A program made the translations under genes and the position numbers. A DNA stretch of 57,359 nucleotides from Nanobdellota archaeon (GTDB taxonomy: Archaea; Nanoarchaeota; Nanoarchaeia; Parvarchaeales; Parvarchaeaceae): assembly GCA_021852135.1 (NCBI GenBank), contig JAJZOB010000018.1:1-57359 (forward strand). Reading direction: 5' to 3'. Below, one piece after another: positions 25,150-34,592 of this stretch (position 1 is the first letter of the stretch; the number at the start of each line of letters is the position of its first letter). A model generated the notes under the pieces. That model was not told where the DNA came from. It saw nothing but the letters and a program-made list of their open reading frames with translations, and made no database searches.

Positions 25150-26187
25150 ATGTTATTGGAAATACTGCTTTCTGCAATAGTGGCTGCAATTGCTACATTT
25201 ATTAGTGGCAAGTTTATAATTCCTTTATTGATAAGGGCAGGGCTAGTTGCCCAAGATATAAACAAGAAGAACAGGCCAATACTTCCCTCAAGCGGCGGTT
25301 TTCTGCTTATAATAGGATTATTTGCGGGAGTAATGTCTTTAATAGCAGCTTATAATTATATAATAAAAGCAAATCTAAATCCGGAAGCACTACTTCTTGG
25401 TTTGTCCTCAATAATAATAATCTCATTAATAGGATTTGTAGATGACTTATCAGGCGGAAAAATAAGAACCTCTATGACAGATATAAAAAGGATGGCCAAG
25501 GATTATTCAATTTTTAATGGAGGGATAAGACAGTGGCAGAAGCCATTGCTTACGTTGATAGGTGCCGTTCCATTAATGGTCCTATTCTTTGGGAGCACTG
25601 TATACTTTCCGGGGGTCGGGAACATTGTTATTGCTCCTATTCTATATATAGTAATCTTTATTCCCATTGGCGTCGTATTTGCATCCAATGCTTACAATAT
25701 GTTGGAAGGCCTAAATGGTATTGCAGTACAGATGGGACTAGTCTTATTTGCTGCCTTTTCCATACTTTCTTTCCATTTACAAAATTATGATGGATTGGCA
25801 CTCTCTGCTATAATGTTTGCCGTTTTACTTGGTTACCTATATTACGGGAAGTACCCTGCTAAGATAATACCCGGAGATAGCTTGACATATCTTATTGGCG
25901 GGGCAGTTGCAGTTGTTGCAATAATCGGGAATATGCAATTATTTGCTGTTTTTATAATGATACCTTGGATAACAGAGTTTATCTTGAAAGCCAGAAAAAG
26001 ATTCCATGCGAGTTCATGGGGCGTAATACATAAAGATGGAACCCTCTCATCATTATATGGAAACAAGATATACTCCCTAACACATATATTTTTGAGGAAA
26101 GGGAAATATAAAGAATGGCAAATCCCTCTGATACTAACATTTATTGAAATAGTTATTGCTTCAATAGGTTTAATTATATTCTGGTAA
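25150..26187 (+). CDS. polyprenyl-phosphate GlcNAc-1-phosphate transferase-like (AglH/MraY superfamily)
   Basis: A 345-residue membrane enzyme with about ten helices. The family motifs are in order: RPILPSSGGFLLIIG, GFVDDLSGGK with the paired Asp, NAYNMLEGLNGIAVQMG, PGDSLTYLIGG, and the HASSWGVIHKDG loop with conserved His. Such enzymes transfer a sugar-1-phosphate from a UDP-sugar to a lipid carrier, the first step of archaeal protein N-glycosylation. The exact sugar cannot be read. TATA-like CTTAAATAT about 26 bases before the ATG suggests a leaderless mRNA. Confidence 0.9.
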   Translation: MLLEILLSAIVAAIATFISGKFIIPLLIRAGLVAQDINKKNRPILPSSGGFLLIIGLFAGVMSLIAAYNYIIKANLNPEALLLGLSSIIIISLIGFVDDLSGGKIRTSMTDIKRMAKDYSIFNGGIRQWQKPLLTLIGAVPLMVLFFGSTVYFPGVGNIVIAPILYIVIFIPIGVVFASNAYNMLEGLNGIAVQMGLVLFAAFSILSFHLQNYDGLALSAIMFAVLLGYLYYGKYPAKIIPGDSLTYLIGGAVAVVAIIGNMQLFAVFIMIPWITEFILKARKRFHASSWGVIHKDGTLSSLYGNKIYSLTHIFLRKGKYKEWQIPLILTFIEIVIASIGLIIFW

Positions 26188-26229
26188 AATACAGGAAAGA
26201 GTTAAATTTGAACAAAATCTAATTAAAAT

Positions 26230-26700
26230 ATGGAAATAATACCAATGGGTAATACCACTGTGCAGTATGAGGGTACGCTGGATGATCAAAAGTTCTACAA
26301 TTTCCTGAGAGATTTGTTGGTATCTGCAGGCTACTCTGTAAAAGAAACGAATTATATACAGTTTTCAGGCGCAAATTATGTTATAAAATGGACGGCCACG
26401 AAAGTGATAGACGATTATATGGCTTACCGTATTAATGTGAATTTGGATTATAGGAATATACAAGAAACAGTGGCGTTAAAGGAGGGAAAGCAAGTAAAGG
26501 CAAAGACAGGCACTGTGCAAGTACAGTTGGTCTCAGATATACTGGTAGATTACCTTAATAAATGGACAAAAGGCGTTTCAAAATTTGTAAGGCCGATATA
26601 TGACAAGATGAATGAAGAAGTAGTCACACAGAGAAAAGCAGCTTTTGAAAGCGACGTGAATAGCATTAAGTCCGCCATACAATCCAACTTTTATAAGTGA
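26230..26700 (+). CDS. hypothetical protein upstream of NFACT protein
   Basis: A 156-residue soluble protein, not recognised. It looks like an alpha/beta fold: strand-rich centre (NYVIKWTATKVIDDYMAYRI, NVNLDYRNI) and a helical C-terminus. There are no cysteines, no signal peptide and no membrane helix. It ends 2 bases before the ATG of the Rqc2-like gene, so the two are probably co-transcribed. No nucleotide-binding motif is visible. Confidence 0.65.
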   Translation: MEIIPMGNTTVQYEGTLDDQKFYNFLRDLLVSAGYSVKETNYIQFSGANYVIKWTATKVIDDYMAYRINVNLDYRNIQETVALKEGKQVKAKTGTVQVQLVSDILVDYLNKWTKGVSKFVRPIYDKMNEEVVTQRKAAFESDVNSIKSAIQSNFYK

Positions 26701-26702
26701 CC

Positions 26703-28466
26703 ATGCAAAGTTTAACGTCCTTGGACATATATAAATTACTTGATGAATTTGAGCACATAAACGGGGGATTTATAAGAAATATAAAAAGCGGGAAAAATGA
26801 ATTTTACTTTCTTATATACAAAGGCAAAGAATACTGGCTTAAGATAGTACCCGGGCACTATTTTTGTGTAGTTAATGAAAAACCAGAAGAAACCCTGGAC
26901 TTCGGTTTTACTACACTTGTAAAAAACGCCCTTAAAGGAAAGAGATTTTCAATCAGCATGCACAACTCCGACAGGATACTGGAAATAAAAACAGATAGTA
27001 ATAAGCTTCTGATAGAAATGTTCTCAAAGGGTAACGTTATACTTTTAAAAGACGAAAAGATAGAAAGAGCTTTGTTTCAAAGAAAATATGAAAGCAGAGA
27101 GATATCAAGCGGTGGAGAGTATATTTACCCCCCTGGCAATAAGAAATCCTTCAATGATATGTATGGCGGGTTCTATTCGATGCTAAAAGCGTCAGACAGA
27201 GAAAGCGTGGTAAAAAGCCTTGCCATGGATTTTTCAATGGGTGGTTATTACGCAGAAGAAGCGTGTTTTAGGGCAAAGATCGACAAATCCAAAAAGCCGC
27301 TTGAACTTGAAATAGGGGAAGCAAAAATGTTACGAGAAAAATTCCTTGAGATAATAAAGGAAAACAAGCCGAATATAATAGACAAAAAGATATTTTCTGC
27401 AGTCGAATTAAAACATATAGCTGGAGAAAAAGAATACTTTGAAAACATAAATTCTGCAGTCATAAACTTCTTCGAAAAAAACGAAGAGATTGAGCGTAAA
27501 AATCCGGTAAAAATAGAACTTAACAAAGCACAGGACAGACTGAAGGAATACGAACAAGATATAGAATTTATAAATACTAATTATGGAAGGATACAAAACG
27601 CAATAAATATTTTAAAATCCTCTGATAAAAGCATAATTGACAGAGAAAGAGAGCTAGATAACCTGGGGTTTCTTATAAACGGTAAAAATATTGTGCCAAA
27701 GGAAAGACAGCAAATCAACATAGACATAACACAAAACCTAAATTATAACTTAGCCCTTCTGTATCAAAAGTCCAAGAGACTTAAAAATATAGATACCGAA
27801 GCGATAACCTCTAACACAAAAATGATAAGGAGAATAAAGGTAAAAAACGAAAGCCAATGGTATGCTAAATTTAGGCACTTTGTCACGTCGGAAGGCAGCC
27901 TGGTGATAATCGGCAAGGATATAAACCAAAATGAATCACTTATAGAGAAACATATGGAAAAAGGAGACATAGTTGGACATGCTGATGTTTTTGGAAGCCC
28001 ATTTGGTGTTATGAAACCCAAAGAAGGCAGCAATGTGAGTAAAAAAGATCTTGAAGAGGCGGCAGTTATGATAGCATCATATTCTTCTGCATGGAGGGCA
28101 GGGGCCACAAATCTCGATGTTTATTTTATAAAACCAGAACAAGTAACAAAAACGCCTCCTTCTGGAGAATCTCTTAAAAAAGGCGCATTCTACATAGAAG
28201 GCAAAAGAGACTATATTAAAAATACCCCGCTTGGTATGTATATATCTATAACGATAGAGGAGGAATTTGCAAACTTAAAAGTCACTCCTTATGAACCAAA
28301 ATCCACATTCTTTTTAATAAAACCGGGTAGCAAGAAAAGAGATGAGATAATAAGGAAGATAAATAGGGCAATAGCACAAAAATACTCAGTACAAGTTAAT
28401 GATGACTATATAGACCGATTGCTTCCACAAGGCAAATCTTCTTTAGAGAAGGTAAAATTATTTTGA
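26703..28466 (+). CDS. rqcH: NFACT-family protein (Rqc2/RqcH homologue)
   Basis: A 587-residue homologue of Rqc2/RqcH, which bind obstructed large ribosomal subunits and add C-terminal tails to stalled peptides. The N-terminal NFACT-N domain starts at LTSLDIYKLLDEFEHINGGF and keeps an Asp-Arg pair in NSDRILEI, which matches the functionally important DR of the family. A coiled coil (about 255-310) follows. The NFACT-R domain contains WYAKFRHFVTSEGSLVIIGK and HADVFGSPFGVMKP. The ATG at 26703 is preferred over a GTG 6 bases earlier. The end overlaps convergent rps17e by 9 bases. Confidence 0.9.
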   Translation: MQSLTSLDIYKLLDEFEHINGGFIRNIKSGKNEFYFLIYKGKEYWLKIVPGHYFCVVNEKPEETLDFGFTTLVKNALKGKRFSISMHNSDRILEIKTDSNKLLIEMFSKGNVILLKDEKIERALFQRKYESREISSGGEYIYPPGNKKSFNDMYGGFYSMLKASDRESVVKSLAMDFSMGGYYAEEACFRAKIDKSKKPLELEIGEAKMLREKFLEIIKENKPNIIDKKIFSAVELKHIAGEKEYFENINSAVINFFEKNEEIERKNPVKIELNKAQDRLKEYEQDIEFINTNYGRIQNAINILKSSDKSIIDRERELDNLGFLINGKNIVPKERQQINIDITQNLNYNLALLYQKSKRLKNIDTEAITSNTKMIRRIKVKNESQWYAKFRHFVTSEGSLVIIGKDINQNESLIEKHMEKGDIVGHADVFGSPFGVMKPKEGSNVSKKDLEEAAVMIASYSSAWRAGATNLDVYFIKPEQVTKTPPSGESLKKGAFYIEGKRDYIKNTPLGMYISITIEEEFANLKVTPYEPKSTFFLIKPGSKKRDEIIRKINRAIAQKYSVQVNDDYIDRLLPQGKSSLEKVKLF

Positions 28467-28676
28467 AGAATGCTCTATTATAAACTCTTCTATAGATTTA
28501 CTTTTTGCTAGTTTTGTTATAAATCCAGCTATCTTGTTTCTATTCCTTTTCTGGGCAGTTATGACCCCATTCAAAGCTTCCTTATTGTTCTCAAAATCTT
28601 CATTAAAGAGGCCTTTGTATCTTTTAAGGACCTCTATAGTAGCATTTCTTATTTCCTTACCTCTTATCCTTCCCAT
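28458..28676 (-). CDS. rps17e: 30S ribosomal protein S17e (eS17)
   Basis: A 72-residue archaeal/eukaryotic small-subunit protein. It begins MGRIRGKEIRNATIEVLKRY, followed by DFENNKEALN and the signature RNKIAGFITKL. Length is normal for archaeal eS17. It is a lone gene with a TATA-like ATATTAAATAG about 34 bases upstream, giving a leader of only a few bases. Its 3' end overlaps the convergent NFACT gene. Confidence 0.95.
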   Translation of the reverse strand: MGRIRGKEIRNATIEVLKRYKGLFNEDFENNKEALNGVITAQKRNRNKIAGFITKLAKSKSIEEFIIEHSSK

Positions 28677-28787
28677 ATTTGATTAAAGATGCTGATAATA
28701 CTATTTAATATTATCTTTTTGACAAATATTTTAGCTTAGTTGCAAAATGACAAATCCTTTTATAGTAATTTAATTATTATATTTCAT

Positions 28788-28859
28788 GCCTAGGTGGCTC
28801 AGTGGCAAAGCGTCTCCTTGGTAAGGAGAAGATCGCGAGTCCGATTCTCGCCCTAGGCT
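28788..28859 (+). tRNA. tRNA-Thr (anticodon GGU)
   Basis: Acceptor GCCTAGG pairs with CCTAGGC, anticodon stem TCTCC/GGAGA encloses loop TTGGTAA with anticodon GGT, and T arm GCGAG/CTCGC encloses TCCGATT. The discriminator is T, as typical of archaeal tRNA-Thr. The D stem has three clear pairs. CCA is not encoded and there is no intron. Confidence 0.94.
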
Positions 28860-28932
28860 TTATTATCCTATAGAAAGCAAGTAATGAAATACACTCAAAT
28901 CAAGTTATTACATTAAATTATAAATAGACTTG

Positions 28933-29054
28933 TTAAAACTTAGCGAAATATCCATTTACAAGTTCTTTCTCGGCTTCATAAATAGTTGTTTTGTATTCTT
29001 TGGCGGATTTTTTTCCTCGAGGTCACGTAGGATAGAACTTATTGTGACTTTCAT
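28933..29054 (-). pseudogene. small gene interrupted by a frameshift at an A7 run
   Basis: The ATG at 29054 lies 2 bases after the upstream stop codon and begins MKVTISSILRDLEE. After a run of seven A the sense-looking frame shifts: KKSAKEYKTTIYEAEKELV then NGYFAKF and a stop at 28933. One added A would give a clean 40-residue protein; as it stands the first frame ends 32 codons in. This may be a sequencing error, a real disruption, or slippage on the A-run. It follows the 69-residue protein as the second gene of a two-gene unit. Function unknown. Confidence 0.4.
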
Positions 29055-29056
29055 TA

Positions 29057-29266
29057 CTAAGCCAGGGCCTTGTCAAGTTCATTAAGATCATTAACATAAT
29101 TCTCTAAGTATTTGGAGAATCTCGGCGCCCTTAATGTTCCTGCTTCTTTATAAAAATTCTGGATAGCTTTATCAACTTCTTTCACTGTAAAGTATCCCTT
29201 ATAGCTCCACCTATCTGCGGATAATAGCCTCTCTAATGTTTTATCTTGAACCTGCTTATTTTCCAC
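29057..29266 (-). CDS. small hypothetical protein
   Basis: A 69-residue soluble protein, mostly helical, with SADRWSYKGYFTVKEVDKAI in the middle and ending in NDLNELDKALA. No family is recognised. The aromatic WSYKGYF segment and regular helices suggest a folded small domain rather than random sequence. It is followed 2 bases later by the frameshifted small gene, so the two form one unit. Confidence 0.5.
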   Translation of the reverse strand: MENKQVQDKTLERLLSADRWSYKGYFTVKEVDKAIQNFYKEAGTLRAPRFSKYLENYVNDLNELDKALA

Positions 29267-29327
29267 CTCAAAATCGTATCCGTGCAGGTATTAAAACTTT
29301 TTGTTTGTAATAGCCTGGGTTTTTTAT

Positions 29328-29600
29328 CTAGATTATATCTTCTTCTGCTACTACTACAAAATCGCCTATAGAAATAACAGCACTATAAGGAATCTCTTCA
29401 AACCCATTCTCATCTTTTTCGAACTGAAACGTATTTGCATATGAAGTGGGGTTTTTAACTGACAGGTAAACTAATTCTCCTGTTCTTGCTTCATAGATTA
29501 AATCTTCTACTGTACCTATTTTCTTTCCGCTTTTTCCCACAATTGTCTTACCAACTATAGTCCTTGCATCTATTCTTTCTCCCTTAGTTACGCCTGCCAT
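29328..29600 (-). CDS. PRC-barrel domain protein
   Basis: A 90-residue single-domain protein with the PRC-barrel pattern: RTIVGKTIVGKSGKKIGTVE at about 15-34, then DLIYEARTGELVYLSVKN and the closing IPYSAVISIGDFVVV. PRC barrels bind RNA or protein partners; archaeal stand-alone versions include relatives of the FtsZ-linked CdpB proteins, though a specific role cannot be read here. A strong GGAGG lies 6 bases before the ATG at 29600, which decides the start over an upstream TTG. Confidence 0.85.
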   Translation of the reverse strand: MAGVTKGERIDARTIVGKTIVGKSGKKIGTVEDLIYEARTGELVYLSVKNPTSYANTFQFEKDENGFEEIPYSAVISIGDFVVVAEEDII

Positions 29601-29656
29601 AATCAACCTCCTAATTATTTTACTAATATTTTTATATTAATATAATTAAATGGTTC

Positions 29657-30169
29657 TTAACTTAAAAAGCTTTTACCTTCATTAAAGAATATAAAGTACC
29701 TGTCATTTGCAATGTAGCCGCTCTCTATAGGGTTTAAATCACTTAAATTTATATTGGAGGCTTTTAATACTGAGATTATAAGGTGGCCATTTTCAGCAGT
29801 CAAACTAAAAAGCTTTTTAAGTATATTACTTCTTTCTTCTTCTTTTATATCCTGCAGAACCGTAATACAAAAAACTATATTAAACTTTCCAACATAATCA
29901 AAATCCTGTATCGTTTTCTTTACCACGAAAACATTGCTTAGTTTCTTTTTTATTATCATGTCGGCCATGTTAGATGGCTCTAAAGCAATTATTTCATTTT
30001 CTTTAAGAATATTCTCTAGTATACCAGAACCGGCCCCCGCATCGAGTATTTTATCGCCTTTTTTTATGTTTAATTTAGATAAAAAAAATCGCATTTTATC
30101 TTCCTGCTCTCTAGAATAAAGTTTTTCATAGCTATTACCTATAGAATTGTAGTAGGATACGGCGTCCAT
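29657..30169 (-). CDS. class I SAM-dependent methyltransferase
   Basis: A 170-residue methyltransferase. Motif I is ILDAGAGSGILENIL, motif II acid lies in EIIALEPSNM, and the later strand is FNIVFCITVLQDIKEEE. The C-terminus is short, so substrate recognition elements are minimal. The ATG at 30169 is chosen because it comes one base after the proS stop (TAAAATG), indicating coupling to the prolyl-tRNA synthetase gene. The substrate is unknown. Confidence 0.75.
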   Translation of the reverse strand: MDAVSYYNSIGNSYEKLYSREQEDKMRFFLSKLNIKKGDKILDAGAGSGILENILKENEIIALEPSNMADMIIKKKLSNVFVVKKTIQDFDYVGKFNIVFCITVLQDIKEEERSNILKKLFSLTAENGHLIISVLKASNINLSDLNPIESGYIANDRYFIFFNEGKSFLS

Positions 30170-30170
30170 T

Positions 30171-31604
30171 TTAATAAGATTTTGCGAAATATGCATTTAT
30201 TTTGGCTTTATTGCCGCAAAATATGCATTTTTCATTGATAAGCTCCTCATCTTCTAAAGGTATAAGCCTTGAAGTTGCGCCGGTTTCGTTCTTTATTTTC
30301 TCTTCGCACTCGGGAGTACCGCACCAGGAGGCTTTCGCTATGTATAAACTTTCTTTAAGCGCCTTTACAAAATTATCCTTTGAACTTTCTTCTTTTATCC
30401 TTTTTTTACCATCCGCCCTAACACTTTCAAGCATGCTTTTATGTATTTCCTCTAACTTTTCTTTTACATTATCAATTTCGCTGAAAGGTATGACTGATTG
30501 TACATTGTTTATTCTTGTTTTAAGTGACAGATTCTTAGTATCGAGCTCTCTCTTACCTATCTGTATCTTTAAAGGTACGCCTTTAAGGTCGTATTCGTTA
30601 AGTTTCCAACCTGGTGAATACTCCTCCCTACTGTCTAGAAGTACCCTCACACCAATCTCTTTTAATTTTGATTCGATTTGGCTGCAGTATTCTAGCACTT
30701 TATCCCTCTCTTCTTTTATAATTGGGATTATGACACATTGGTAAGGGGCAACATGCGGAGACAGTACTAAGCCTTTATCATCTCCATGCACCAGTAACAT
30801 TATCCCTATTGAACGCATCGAAATTCCCCAAGATGTTTGAAAAGGGTACTGCAATTCGTTCTTTTCATCTAAAAACTTTATGTCAAATGACTTGGAGAAG
30901 TTTTGCCCCAAATAATGGGAAGTAGCGGCCTGTGACATAAAATTGTTTGAAAGTATTGCTTCGACTGTGTAGGTTGTTACAGCGCCTGCAAACTTTTCGC
31001 CCTGACTTTTCTTACCCGCTAAAACAGGAACTGCAAGCATCTCTTCAAGGAACTGTTTATAAAAGTCTAATATATCCCTGGCATTCTTATCTGCTTCTTT
31101 TTCAGTCTTGAACACACAATGCCCTTCCTGCCATAGAACTTCCCTGCCTCTTAAAAACAATCTTGTCTCTTTAGTTTCCCACCTGACCATAGTGTTCCAT
31201 TGATTTATTAAAAGCGGCAGATCTCTGTAGCTTTTTATCCATTTTGAGTAACTATCGTACATTATTGTCTCGGATGTTGGCCTTATAGCTAGTCTTTCAT
31301 CCAACTCAGTATCCCCTCCAATGGTTACCCATGCCACTTCAGGATTAAATCCTGCTATATGTTCCTTTTCCTTTGAAAGTATGCTTTCCGGTATCAGCAA
31401 GGGAAAATATGCATTTTTTACCCCTATTGACTTGAACTTGCTATCAAGGTATGCTACACTTCTTTCCCATATCTCATATCCATATGGACGGTAAACTGCA
31501 AACCCCTTTACTGCTGAGAAATCTGCCATCTCAGACTTAATAACAACTTGGTTATACCACGAAATCAGATCACTTTCTTTCTTTACGCTTATTCCTTCTG
31601 CCAT
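30171..31604 (-). CDS. proS: prolyl-tRNA synthetase, archaeal type
   Basis: A 477-residue class II synthetase that charges tRNA-Pro. The catalytic core has YPFQTSWGISMRSIGIMLLV, the motif 2 region RWETKETRLFLRGREVLWQE and the TSETIMYDSYSKW segment. The anticodon-binding domain follows, and the C-terminal domain holds a four-cysteine zinc site (CGTPEC and CIFC). The last residue is Tyr (AKSY), typical of the archaeal/eukaryotic form. A TATA-like TTTATTAATT lies about 35 bases upstream. Confidence 0.97.
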   Translation of the reverse strand: MAEGISVKKESDLISWYNQVVIKSEMADFSAVKGFAVYRPYGYEIWERSVAYLDSKFKSIGVKNAYFPLLIPESILSKEKEHIAGFNPEVAWVTIGGDTELDERLAIRPTSETIMYDSYSKWIKSYRDLPLLINQWNTMVRWETKETRLFLRGREVLWQEGHCVFKTEKEADKNARDILDFYKQFLEEMLAVPVLAGKKSQGEKFAGAVTTYTVEAILSNNFMSQAATSHYLGQNFSKSFDIKFLDEKNELQYPFQTSWGISMRSIGIMLLVHGDDKGLVLSPHVAPYQCVIIPIIKEERDKVLEYCSQIESKLKEIGVRVLLDSREEYSPGWKLNEYDLKGVPLKIQIGKRELDTKNLSLKTRINNVQSVIPFSEIDNVKEKLEEIHKSMLESVRADGKKRIKEESSKDNFVKALKESLYIAKASWCGTPECEEKIKNETGATSRLIPLEDEELINEKCIFCGNKAKINAYFAKSY

Positions 31605-31707
31605 TAGTTTTTAATGCTATTTTAATTAATAAAGCTTAATTGCTTTATTCTACAAATTATATAAACTGTTAAGAAAGTATAAAAACGAGCAGTTATTTGT
31701 CTTATCT

Positions 31708-34431
31708 ATGTCAAAATATCAGCTCGAAGAGATAGAAAAAAAATGGCGGAACGTCTATGAGGAAAAGAAAAGCTATGAAGCAGATTTAGATGAAAAAAAG
31801 GAAAAATTCTTTATAACCGTTCCGGTAATGTACCCTGATGGAAGACTGCATACCGGGCATATGTATACCTGGACTAGAGCAGATGTATTCGCAAGATTCC
31901 AGAGAATGAAAGGTAAAAACGTACTGTTTCCGCAGGGTTTTCACATGACAGGTGGGCCGATGGCAGGAATGTCCCTTAGACTGAAAAATGGCGATGAAAA
32001 GGCAATAAAGATAATGAGGGACCAAGGGGCTACTGACGAGGACATAAAAAGATTTGCAGGCAATCCTTTAGAATTAGGGTTATTCTTTGGAAAAACTTAT
32101 AAAAGTGATTTTAATTTAGTTGGAACATCTATAGACTGGAGAAGAAATTTTATACTTTCATACACAGAACAATATTCAAAATTTGTTGAATGGCAGTTCA
32201 GAACCCTTAAAGACATAGGATATATAACACAAGGGAATCACCCAGTAGTTTGGTGTCCAAACGAGAATACCTCTTTAGGGGATCATGATAGGGCAGAGGG
32301 AGAAGGAGAAAGCCCTATGGAGTTTACTATAATCAAATTTAAAGTAGATAATTTTGTATTGCCTGCAGCTACATTGCGTCCAGAAACAATCTATGGAGTA
32401 AGCAATTTATGGATAAATGAAAAAGGTGAATACAAAAAAATAAGGTTTTCTAATGGCGAGGAATGGATTGTCTCAAAAGAATTTACTGAGAAATTGCCAT
32501 TTCAAAAGAACATAGCCGAGAAGATAGAAAATTTCAATCCCGCTGAAATAGTAGGCAAAACTGCAAAAAACCCGGTAAACAATGAAGAAATACCGATATT
32601 AAATGGGGAATTTGTAAAAACTGACAGGAACACAGGAATAGTAATGGGCGTACCAATGCATGCCCCTTTTGATTACAGTTATTACAATAAGAAAAAGGCA
32701 GAGATTAAACTAAAAGAAGCTAAGAAGATAATCGACGTAAAAACGAACCCAAACTTAATGGAAGAGGCAATTAAGCGCTTTGGCACTGCAGATGAAAATT
32801 CATTAGAGGATGCTACAAAATACGTATACAAAACAGAATTCAATTATGGCGTTTTAAATGAAAACAACGGCCCATTAAGCGGTAAGCCTGTAAAGGAAGC
32901 TAAGGAATATGCTATTGAACTAATAAAGAAAAACAATGCTTATGATAATTTCTATGAAACATCTGGAGAGGTTATATGCCGCTGCGGGGCAAAAGGACTG
33001 ATTAAGCTGGTCCAAAACCAATGGTTCATAAGATATTCTGATAAACAACTTAAAGAAAAAACCATAGACTGGATACAAAAGATGGACGTTAGACCGGAGG
33101 AAGCAAAAGCCCAAATAATAAATGCTGTTTATAACATGGAAGACAAAGCTGCAACAAGAAGTGGCGGATTGGGTACACCGCTGCCATGGGATAAAAACTG
33201 GCTTATAGAACCACTTAGTGACTCTACAATATATATGGCATATTACACATTTGCTCACATAATAAAAGACATGAAACCTGAGGAAATAACTGATGAGATG
33301 TTTGATTACATCCTTTTAGACAAAAACTCCGGCAAGAAATTCACAGAGACTGTAGAAAAAATGAAAAGAGAATTTGATTATTGGTATCCACTGGATTTAA
33401 GAGTTACAGCCAAAGAACTTATAACAAACCATATAGCATTCTTTATAATGACACATGTGGCAATTTTCAATAAGGACAAATGGCCAAGAGGCTTGGGAAT
33501 AAACGGCTGGCTTACTGTGAATGGAAAGAAGATGAGCAAGTCTAAAGGAAATACAATGACTATAGATTATGTGGTAAACAATTACGGAGCCGATTCCGCC
33601 AGGTTGATAGCTTCGGCATCTAATGGTATGGATGATGCTGCTTGGGATTTAAACAATATAAATGGGTTCAAGCAGAAAATAGAATTTATTCTAGAACTTA
33701 CCGAAATAATGAACAGTTTTTCCGGTGAAAGGAAACTTGTGGATGAATTTTTACTGTCCAAGGTAAATTATCTTATAGAAAATAGCGAAAAATCATATAA
33801 TTTGATGAAATACAAGAACTCATTGAACTATTCCTTCTTTGAATTTATAGAGAATATTAAAAACTACATTGATTATGGCGGGAACAACAAGGATACATTA
33901 AAGTATGCTATAACTGTATTTTCAAAGCTTACTCATCCGATCTTTCCATTTGTAACCGAAGAGATAAACAATGCACTAAATAAAGGGGAACTGTTGGAAA
34001 GCTACCAAAGCTGGCCTGAAATAAAAGAAGAATACAAAAATGAGATTGTTGAAAATGAATTTGAGGTTTTAAACCAGACCTTAGAAGACATAAACAACCT
34101 GTTAAATATAATAAATAAAGATCCTAAAGAGATAATAATAGGAATGGCTGGAAAAGAAAAATTTGAGGTATACAACAAAGTAGAGGAGATAACGCACAGA
34201 AGCAGGGACATAAAGGAGATAAGAAAGGAGGTTCCAATAAACGACTTTGTAAATAAACTGCTTAAAAACCCGAAAAGACTGCCAAACAAAAGGCTTGATT
34301 ATGAGTTGGAAAAGAAGGTTTTTATTGAATCAAAGGAAAAACTAAAAGAGAGATACAACGCAGAAATAAAAATAGAAGAAAGCAATGAAGAAAAGGCATT
34401 TCCTGGGAAGCCTATGATTGTTATAAAATGA
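31708..34431 (+). CDS. leuS: leucyl-tRNA synthetase, archaeal type
   Basis: A 907-residue class I synthetase. The HIGH motif appears as RLHTGHMYTWTRAD near residue 45 and KMSKS as GKKMSKSKGNTMTIDYVV near residue 609. The CP1 editing domain lies between, with TLRPETIYGVSNLW and the GIVMGVPMHAPFDY region. The C-terminal anticodon domain is shorter than in most archaeal enzymes (about 950). TATA-like GTATAAAA about 26 bases before the ATG suggests a leaderless mRNA. The stop overlaps the next ATG (ATGA). Confidence 0.97.
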   Translation: MSKYQLEEIEKKWRNVYEEKKSYEADLDEKKEKFFITVPVMYPDGRLHTGHMYTWTRADVFARFQRMKGKNVLFPQGFHMTGGPMAGMSLRLKNGDEKAIKIMRDQGATDEDIKRFAGNPLELGLFFGKTYKSDFNLVGTSIDWRRNFILSYTEQYSKFVEWQFRTLKDIGYITQGNHPVVWCPNENTSLGDHDRAEGEGESPMEFTIIKFKVDNFVLPAATLRPETIYGVSNLWINEKGEYKKIRFSNGEEWIVSKEFTEKLPFQKNIAEKIENFNPAEIVGKTAKNPVNNEEIPILNGEFVKTDRNTGIVMGVPMHAPFDYSYYNKKKAEIKLKEAKKIIDVKTNPNLMEEAIKRFGTADENSLEDATKYVYKTEFNYGVLNENNGPLSGKPVKEAKEYAIELIKKNNAYDNFYETSGEVICRCGAKGLIKLVQNQWFIRYSDKQLKEKTIDWIQKMDVRPEEAKAQIINAVYNMEDKAATRSGGLGTPLPWDKNWLIEPLSDSTIYMAYYTFAHIIKDMKPEEITDEMFDYILLDKNSGKKFTETVEKMKREFDYWYPLDLRVTAKELITNHIAFFIMTHVAIFNKDKWPRGLGINGWLTVNGKKMSKSKGNTMTIDYVVNNYGADSARLIASASNGMDDAAWDLNNINGFKQKIEFILELTEIMNSFSGERKLVDEFLLSKVNYLIENSEKSYNLMKYKNSLNYSFFEFIENIKNYIDYGGNNKDTLKYAITVFSKLTHPIFPFVTEEINNALNKGELLESYQSWPEIKEEYKNEIVENEFEVLNQTLEDINNLLNIINKDPKEIIIGMAGKEKFEVYNKVEEITHRSRDIKEIRKEVPINDFVNKLLKNPKRLPNKRLDYELEKKVFIESKEKLKERYNAEIKIEESNEEKAFPGKPMIVIK

Positions 34432-34592
34432 AAAGGAGCTACTTAACAATTATAAGCATTTTGACGTTGGTAGTTAGCTTAATACTTATTTTTGTCTTTC
34501 ACATATTCATATTCGTACTGTTTTTATTCTTTCCTTTCTTTAATCTATTCAGGAGAAAAAATGGAAAAAGGAAGATTAAACAAAGGTTTTGA
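34428..34592 (+). CDS. 54-residue membrane microprotein between leuS and trm5
   Basis: The ATG overlaps the leuS stop in an ATGA. The product has a short basic start (MKRSY), one long or two short hydrophobic stretches (about residues 6-40, with TLVVSLILIFVFHIFIFVLF) and a strongly basic tail FRRKNGKRKIKQRF. It overlaps the next gene by 32 bases and carries that gene's AGGAG ribosome binding site. Topology suggests a cytoplasmic basic tail. No family is recognised. The gene-coupling arrangement is the main evidence that it is real. Confidence 0.5.
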   Translation: MKRSYLTIISILTLVVSLILIFVFHIFIFVLFLFFPFFNLFRRKNGKRKIKQRF

